From assembly GCA_049999725.1 (NCBI GenBank), contig JBNGIS010020585.1:1-24221 (forward strand): 24,221 bases of DNA. Reading direction: 5' to 3'. Positions 18,672 through 24,221 of the stretch are shown here, piece after piece (positions within the stretch are counted from its first letter, which is position 1; the number at the start of each line of letters is the position of its first letter). Both the position numbers and the translations under genes were made by a program. A model generated the notes under the pieces. The model was not told where the DNA came from and searched no databases. It saw only the letters and a program-made list of their open reading frames with translations. Origin of the DNA: Haplomitrium mnioides (lineage: Eukaryota; Marchantiophyta; Haplomitriopsida; Calobryales).

Positions 18672-20005
18672 TAGTCTAGCTATCCTAGAGAAGTAGTCAG
18701 CGTTGCGGTGTTTTTTCTAGGTTTGATCCTCACCTTGTAATTGAATTCTTGTAATAATAGCATCCATCGAGCTTCCCTCCGTGTTAGATCAGGTTTGTTC
18801 ATTATATATTTAATCGCATTGTGGTCTGTGTGAAAGATCACTTTGTAGTGTAGGAGGTAGTTCTTGAATTTTTTTCAGCACATATATTATCCCCAACACC
18901 TCTTTGTCCGTAGGAGAATAATGTTTTTTAGCTGCTGCCAGCAGCCTACTAGCAAAATAGATTGGGTGATCCCTCCCTTGTTCGTCCAATTGACTAAGGA
19001 TTGCACCAATGCAAAAACCTTATACATCTACTATTACGTGAAATTTAGTTGACCAGTTTGGTGGCACCAGGACACGTGCACTTGCCAGCCTCCTCTTCAG
19101 TTCATTAAAGCTGTTCAGCCTTGCTTTGGTAGGTTCAAAGTTACTCCTTTTCTTAACCATGTCCGTGAGATGGAGAGCTACCAAGGCAAATTGAGGTATG
19201 AACCTCCGATAATAACCCACACACCCCAAGAATCCCTGTACATGCTGAAGGTTACTAGGAAATGCCACTCCCATCCAGATCTTCACCTTCTCTTGGTCTA
19301 CCTCATTCCCCCTTGCTGAAATCCAGTGCCCCAACAAGATCCCTTCCTTAACTGCGAAAAAACACTTACCGTGGTGCAGTTTGAGTCCAATGTCCTGACA
19401 CCTTTGAAATGTTAATTGCAGATTTTTGAGATGGTCCTCTGCCCTGCGGTAGACTACAAAATCATCAATGAAGATTTCTAGGAACTTCCGGAGGTAACCA
19501 TGAAACATATTCATCATTAACCGCTGGAATGTCCCCGGTGCATTGCACAGTACGAAAGGCATTCTCGGAAAGGCGAACCCCTCCATTTGGGTATGAAAGC
19601 AGTATTCAATTGATCCTCCTGTTTGATCCATACCTGGTTGTAACCAGAGTAGCCATCCATGAAGCTATAGGCTTCCTGGCCTGATACTAAGTCCAACACC
19701 CCATTAGTGCAAGGTAAAGGATAGTGATCCTTCTTGGTGGCGAGGTTGAGTTTTCGGCAATCTTGGCAGATACGCACCGTAGGTTTTCCATCCATACCTG
19801 GTTTCATAAGGACCACTACCACTGGTGAGACCCATTCACTATTGAGGACAGGGTATATGAATCCCGCTTCCAACAGTTTATCCACTTCCTCCTTCACCAG
19901 CAATGACATATAGGAATTTAATCGATATTGTCTTTGCCTTACTGGAATAATTGAGAGTTCCAAGTCAATGCGGTGCTCCCCAAATTCTCTGGGTACTCCT
20001 CTCAT
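18672..20005 (-). pseudogene. Ty3/gypsy reverse transcriptase and RNase H
   Basis: RT begins near 20005 with FGEHRIDLELS. Blocks follow: VKEEVDKLLEAGFIYPV, RICQDCRKLNLATKKDHYPL, YSFMDGYSGYNQV (catalytic Asp), MPFVLCNAPGTFQRL and the active site FIDDFVVY (19472-19461). Next come LLGHWISARGNEVD and CVGYYRRFIPQFA. A one-base insertion near 19590 shifts the frame between IPKWRG and FAFPRMPF. RNase H: VIVDV, stop (TAA 19020-19022), FCIGAILSQLDEQG, FASRLLAAAKKHYS, DKEVLGIIYVL and HTDHNAIKYIMN, with another shift near 18865 in an A run. The typical RNase H acids are present. Unlike the plus-strand pol, this one carries indels as well as stops. Confidence 0.88.
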
Positions 20006-20299
20006 ATCTGAATGATGCCATGCAAATACGTCCTAAGGCTTGTGTCAAAGCTGACTCGTCGGTGGTGGTTAGGCTGAATCCTACTTGGAAGGCCTTCTCT
20101 GCTTCTGTTGTTACGGTTCTGTACAGGTCTGAGCTTATGGACTTTGGGCTGCCCCTTGATGGAAGGTCTGCCCCAGGTTCCAGCACCGCTAATTGTTGCC
20201 CACCTTGATGGACTTCTTGCTGGCTCTTTACAGCCTCCGGTTCATCCTTCTCTCCATTTATCAGTATTGTTCATGAATGCTCAGGATGAGTCAACTCCC

Positions 20300-20970
20300 C
20301 ACTCAATTTGAGCTCATCGGCTTCAGTTTCCTTGGCTGCAAGGTGGTATACAGAAATTTCCAGAGCTGCTGCCATGTCCAGAAGTTTCTCCTTCGTGACT
20401 TGGTGCAGATATTGCACCCAAAATGTCCCCTCCTTGTCCGAGTTCTCATTTGTGGTCCACTCCGTGTCTTAGGGCTCATCTGAACTTGTTTCCCCTTGGT
20501 GTTTGGGGCTGCCATAGTGAGCCACAATATAGTGCTGTCCAAACCTCAAAGTCTTAGTGCCCCAATTATGAGTCACCTTGGCCCCATACAGCCAAGGTCT
20601 CCCGATCAACATAGAGTAAGGAGAAGTGTTGGCTGGCCTCATAACCAGATAGTTCAAGCAAAGTCCACACCCCCAATACAAGTTGGTATGTTCGTTAAAG
20701 CGCCCAACAGCTTGACTCAGGATCCATCTGCTTACTTCATGATTTTGACCGTCGGTTCAAAAGTTCTGTATCCTAATTTGTAGGTCATGTCTTCAACCAT
20801 AATGTTCACTCCCGCCCCCCATCACTTGGTACAAGCGTCAAGGTGCAGCCAACAATCTGGATGTCGATTTTTGGTGCTCTCTGGTCCTCATAGACCATCA
20901 TCGCATTGGTTGGGGTTCCCACAAAGGGTAGCTTTTGCCTTCGCCTAGGTCCCATTAACAACTCCCTCAA
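20300..20970 (-). pseudogene. Aspartic protease region of the minus-strand gypsy
   Basis: In the gag frame after TAA 20971 come LPFVGTPTNAMMVYEDQRA and VGCTLTLVPSDGG. The active site appears to have been DGGAGVN, but the G run at 20820-20815 is one base short, so the frame changes right at the catalytic loop (Asp codon 20823-20821). Further on are the typical flap and core words ANTSPYSMLIGRPWLYG, THNWGTKTLRFG (about 20640-20540). Several stops and shifts lie between. The protease would have matured the polyprotein. Nothing recognisable lies between 20300 and 20006 except linker. Confidence 0.75.
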
Positions 20971-22825
20971 TTAGCGTTTGTATACCAAACTATCCCTGAT
21001 TAACTGACCTACGGTCGCTGTGATAGGGTAGTCCCTCATGTCTCGTTGGATGCTATAAGGTAGGGGTGCTACCGCCTTGTCTTGCTCCTTTATGGCTGAT
21101 AGCTTCGCTGGTTTATTTAGGTCTCTCAAAGTCTGGTCAGCCGCCTCCTTGGCCTCTACAACTTCTAGGGCTTCCAGCTGGCTCCTGACACTTTCCTCTT
21201 GTTGTGGGTAAAACAATTTAGGGTGATTTCTTTGAAAATCTGAATCCTGATCGGTTGGAATTCTGGTTGGTGGATTGGTCTTTCCCTGCCCCCCCCCCCC
21301 CCCCCCCTTCCTTCTCTTCTTGCTGGACTGGTCTCTCTTGGCCTCTCTTGCCTTCTTTTTGGCCCCCCTTGTTGTCACCTTAAAGCAGTCTTCCACAGGT
21401 GTTGCCTCCCATCCAAGCAAATTGGTAGAGTGCTCCCACTCCGTATGCACGCATTGCTTGTTTGCGGTGGAGGTTTCAGCCCCTTGGCCAGCAAGTGGTT
21501 CAGGTCGTCTATTTGCAGGGCAGTAAAGTGCAGTATGCCCCTCCTTACATGTGGTACAAAGTCTTGTTGACATCCCCCACCCTTGTTTCCTCGATTCAGG
21601 GCAATTTGGCGATATGTGGATGGGCTGGCCGCAATTCCAGCATAACATGATGAATTCAAGTGTGGGCTGCCCTCTCCTCTGTATTATTTTCTGGCCTGGG
21701 CTGAGCCCACATGGTTTGCTGGTTCAATCCACAAGGCAGCGGTCTGCCCATCATAATTCAGGGATTGGAAACTATTTGGTAAACATTTTTGGGTGGTTCC
21801 TCAAGGACGAACTCCACCTCCTCTTGCACATATTCAGGTTGCTCCCTAATATACTAGACAGCAGATGCTTCCAAGGGGAATTCATGGTTAGCATGCCCGT
21901 GCTTACCACATCTCACACACCACACATGCACCCTTGTGGAGCTCACTTTTTTGCCTTCGGTCTTCAGATCGTCAAATTGGTTGGACAAGGCTTCTAGTTT
22001 TTGGTTTAGGTCCTCCACGGGGTTGACTGCTGGTTTCTTCTTGGGGAGAACATCCACGTTAAGGGTTCCCTTATCCTTCCCACTCTTATTGTGTTTCCGG
22101 TGTTTCTTCCCATTCTTCTTTTTGTGCGACTTCTTTTTCTTTTTCTTACGCCGCTCATCATCTGAACTCTACTCTGAGCTCTCACTTTCAAATTCTGAGG
22201 AAGAAGAAGAACTTTTAGAATCAGAATCGCTGTCATCCTTGCTGGACAACGATCATGATCCATAGTTAATCTTTGTCTTCTTCCTAGCGCTCACTACTGC
22301 TTCCCGAATGAATGAGTGGGACAGCGCCACTACATCTTCCAAGGTGGGTGGGTTATTCTGCCTTACCCACGCTCCCACTTGCCTTGGCAGGGCTGAAACA
22401 AACCAGGAGCACAGCTGGCCATTTTCTGGGGTACGATTTAATCGTCTTGCCAACCGCTGGAATCGCTGCAGGAATTTCTTGAGTGATTCCTTTTTCTTCA
22501 TTGAAAGCTAGCCGATTTTGATGAAAGCTTTGTCTCCTCCTCCCAATTTTCTGAACTCCTTCAAGAACAGAGGTTTGAATACATCCCAATTTTCTTGGAC
22601 AACATCTGGCAGTCCCAAGTACCAAGGCCCCGCTTCTCCCTTCAGCACACCAGGGAGTATGGTGGTCATAATGGCTCGTTTGCCATTTGCCTTTGCTGTC
22701 CCCTCAAATTCGACGATCCAATCATCGGTATCCTCCTTGGTGGTACCTCTAAATGGAACATATTGGCACCTAGCCCTTTGGACAGTACGCACGTTCAAGA
22801 ATACTTGGACAGCAAAAATTCTGGT
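20971..22825 (-). pseudogene. Ty3/gypsy gag with acidic/basic tract and zinc knuckles
   Basis: No ATG is certain; the similarity to the gag at 1-774 begins around CQYVPFRGTTKEDTDDW (about 22765). The core has EGTAKANGKRAIM, LPGVLKGEAGPWY, KKKESLKKFLQRF and WVRQNNPPTLEDVV. A Ser/Asp/Glu tract (about 22250-22160) and a Lys-rich tract (22150-22070) follow, then NPVEDLNQKLEALSNQFDDL, a likely coiled coil. Knuckle 1, CVRCGKHGHANHEF (about 21915), has lost its last Cys. Knuckle 2 is CWNCGQPIHISPNC and knuckle 3 CTTCKEGHTALYC (about 21645-21535). In-frame stops: TAG 22508 (Gln in the left copy), TGA 22253, TAG 22169 and TAG 21854, then a frame change before 21648. Three knuckles are more than the usual one. 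Confidence 0.85.
21289..21307. repeat. 19-base poly-C tract
   Basis: Nineteen C on the plus strand inside gag, read as Gly codons on the minus strand. It is prone to slippage and to sequencing error. Confidence 0.9.
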
Positions 22826-23765
22826 CTCAGATTTATCGTTTCAGAATTTTGGTTCCAAAGTTGCAATAGATTTTTTTGCTCAAAAGAACAAGTTCAGTGG
22901 CTCCCCCTGTTTTTGGTCCTTTAAGGCAACAACCTTACTGGAATTTGACAGGTGCATCCCTTTGTGGTTGCCAAAAATTTTATGTCGGCCTTGCCACTCG
23001 GGTGCTATGCTAAAAACACAACCCCATGTCGCCTCAAGCGCCGAAATAAGGATATATGGGATACTTGTTGTGGGAGGGACCGACACTTTGTTGATTTGAG
23101 CATTTTAAGAGGGTGCTGGGCTGGTTTTCGTTTAGGTTTGGGCACTCCTTTTTGGTTTCCTAATCACTTGCAACTGGTCCAGGTCTAAAACAGAGTTTTG
23201 AAATACCAAAAAGGAGTTTTTACTCCGCTTTATTCTTGCTCAAACCCTAGTGAGGGTGGTTGGTCTTTGGAGTACAGGTATACAATTCTGACCCCACCTT
23301 GGGATCAGGTCCAGCTCTGTAATTACAGAGTTCCAGGAACCAAAAACTGCCCTATCCCTCACTCTTGCTCTCTTCTATGTTGAAATTTGATTACTGAAAA
23401 CAGAAATTTGAACTATACTAATAAACAGCAACCTACTTTCTCTAGCAATGTTTTAAATATTTCCACACGCCCTTCCTAAACTTAATTGCAAAACCTAGAA
23501 TATTTACACACTGAAATTGCACACCCAAAGACCACAAAACCAAAAGGAACCCTCGTACGGCATTACCAATTCTTGAAATCAGGAATTTGAGTTATCTTGA
23601 TGTCCCCTCTTCCGATCGTTGCTGCCCTTGGATTATTGGTGGCTAGAGGTCCTCCCTTGATCGTTCTAATCCTTCTTCCTGCCCCCATGAACTGCTCCTT
23701 TGCTGAAATCAGCCGCTGGTCTTCAGATCAGTTGGCTCCTCCACCTTCCACTATCTCAAAATTCT
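22826..23765 (-). other. Untranslated leader of the minus-strand gypsy element
   Basis: About 940 bp between the LTR end and gag. Short ORFs are present but none resembles a known protein. The primer-site region would be about 23762-23740. It reads AGAATTTTGAGATAGTGGAA and is related to, but diverged from, the TGAATTTTTGGTGCTAGAAG of the left element. Confidence 0.6.
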
Positions 23766-24221
23766 TGTCGCTTACCCTCGGTTGCTGGCTACCCCCTTTC
23801 TAGCACCACCTCCTTACTTACACACCTATTCAGTTGAGAAAGTTTAACTTCTGCTCCACATAAGGTGTATGTTCTGACTCCCTCACTAGGGAGGTGCTCT
23901 TCTCGAACACCAGTTGCACCCACTCCACCTTGCTACCTCATTTTTCCTCCTTACTCTTCCATTGGGAGCATACCTCACGAGGACTCTTTAGGCACCACAA
24001 AATATCACCAGAATGAAATCCTTGGCTTGGATAGCCCTAGCAAATCCTTCACTCAATCACTCCTAAGCTCACCCTCCCTAGCTCCAGAGGGGGATCCTCC
24101 CTAGTTGTTCTCCCAAGCAAAGATAGCAGTCTGAAATTCGCAAGTACAATTGTTGAAGAAGTGAAATAATGCGCAAAGAATGTTGAGGAGTGAGTCTCCT
24201 TCACCAACCAAAGCCCTCTGC
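23766..24221 (-). mobile_element. 5' LTR of the minus-strand gypsy, partial
   Basis: The internal end is placed at 23766 because CTATCTCAAAATTCTTGTCGCT (in parts) parallels the 969-988 junction of the left element, TGTCGCT in both. The rest runs off the window. I see no clear similarity to the 3.3-kb LTRs beyond this junction, so it is a related but different family. Confidence 0.55.

Noticed and set aside
22880-23086. 68-codon minus-strand ORF in the leader of the right element
   Set aside because: It is upstream of gag, matches no retroelement domain I know and is short enough to be chance.
23792-23808. TGGTGCTAGAAAGGGGG on the minus strand as the PBS of the right element
   Set aside because: It resembles the left PBS word, but the LTR-end pattern GCGACA plus GAATTTT lies 26 bp further in, at 23766, and aligns better with the left junction. 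The site then falls inside U5. It is kept as an alternative only.
1-24221. A novel gene system carried as cargo by these elements
   Set aside because: Every long frame resolves to gag, protease, RT, RNase H or integrase. The unexplained stretches lack supported ORFs or RNA-like folding that I could recognise by eye.

Overview
The window is intergenic, transposon-derived DNA from a large plant genome. I find no cellular gene, no RNA gene and no host regulatory unit. Everything I can identify belongs to LTR retrotransposons of at least four families, all decayed. They are a Ty1/copia element of a classic land-plant type, a Ty3/gypsy chromovirus-like element with an initiator-Met-type primer binding site, and two related Ty3/gypsy families. 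The last two share a gag with an acidic Ser/Asp/Glu tract followed by a Lys-rich tract, and one of them has LTRs of about 3.3 kb. Element types and nesting depth suggest a fern, lycophyte, gymnosperm or similar large-genome land plant. I cannot fix the species. Two N runs show that this is a scaffolded draft assembly.

Layout. 1-982 (minus): start of a gypsy gag, its leader and primer-site region, running off the left edge. 983-4289 (minus): the 5' LTR of that element. 4290-6359 (plus): a copia fragment with zinc knuckle, protease and integrase, ending in a 36-bp (12-residue) repeat that encodes GPFV/GPLV. About 6534-17866 (plus): a chromovirus-like element with LTR, PBS, gag, protease, RT and RNase H, cut off before integrase. 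Its gag is split at 7642/15664 by an 8.0-kb insertion. 17867-24221 (minus): a third gypsy element with part of its LTR, leader, gag, protease, RT, RNase H and integrase, lacking its 3' end.

Nesting. The 8.0-kb insertion (7643-15658) starts TG, ends CA and is flanked by CTAGG/GTAGG. Removing it with one flank rejoins gag in frame. Inside it lies a second insertion, a solo LTR at 9565-13791 flanked by GCGAA/GCCAA and starting TGTCAG and ending GTGACA. It is an inverted relative of the left LTR (983-4289). Removing it restores an exact 75-bp tandem periodicity in the outer element. The order is therefore chromovirus first, outer long-LTR unit second, solo LTR third.

Decay. The copia integrase region and the chromovirus protease-RT-RNase H region each keep one reading frame for 1.6-2 kb with no frameshift but several stop codons. 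Catalytic or near-catalytic residues are lost in three domains. I see no sign of a functional new system. The points most worth checking are the nested chronology, the coding 12-residue repeat in copia, the tail-to-tail junction at 17866, and a probable assembly duplication around the 400-N gap.
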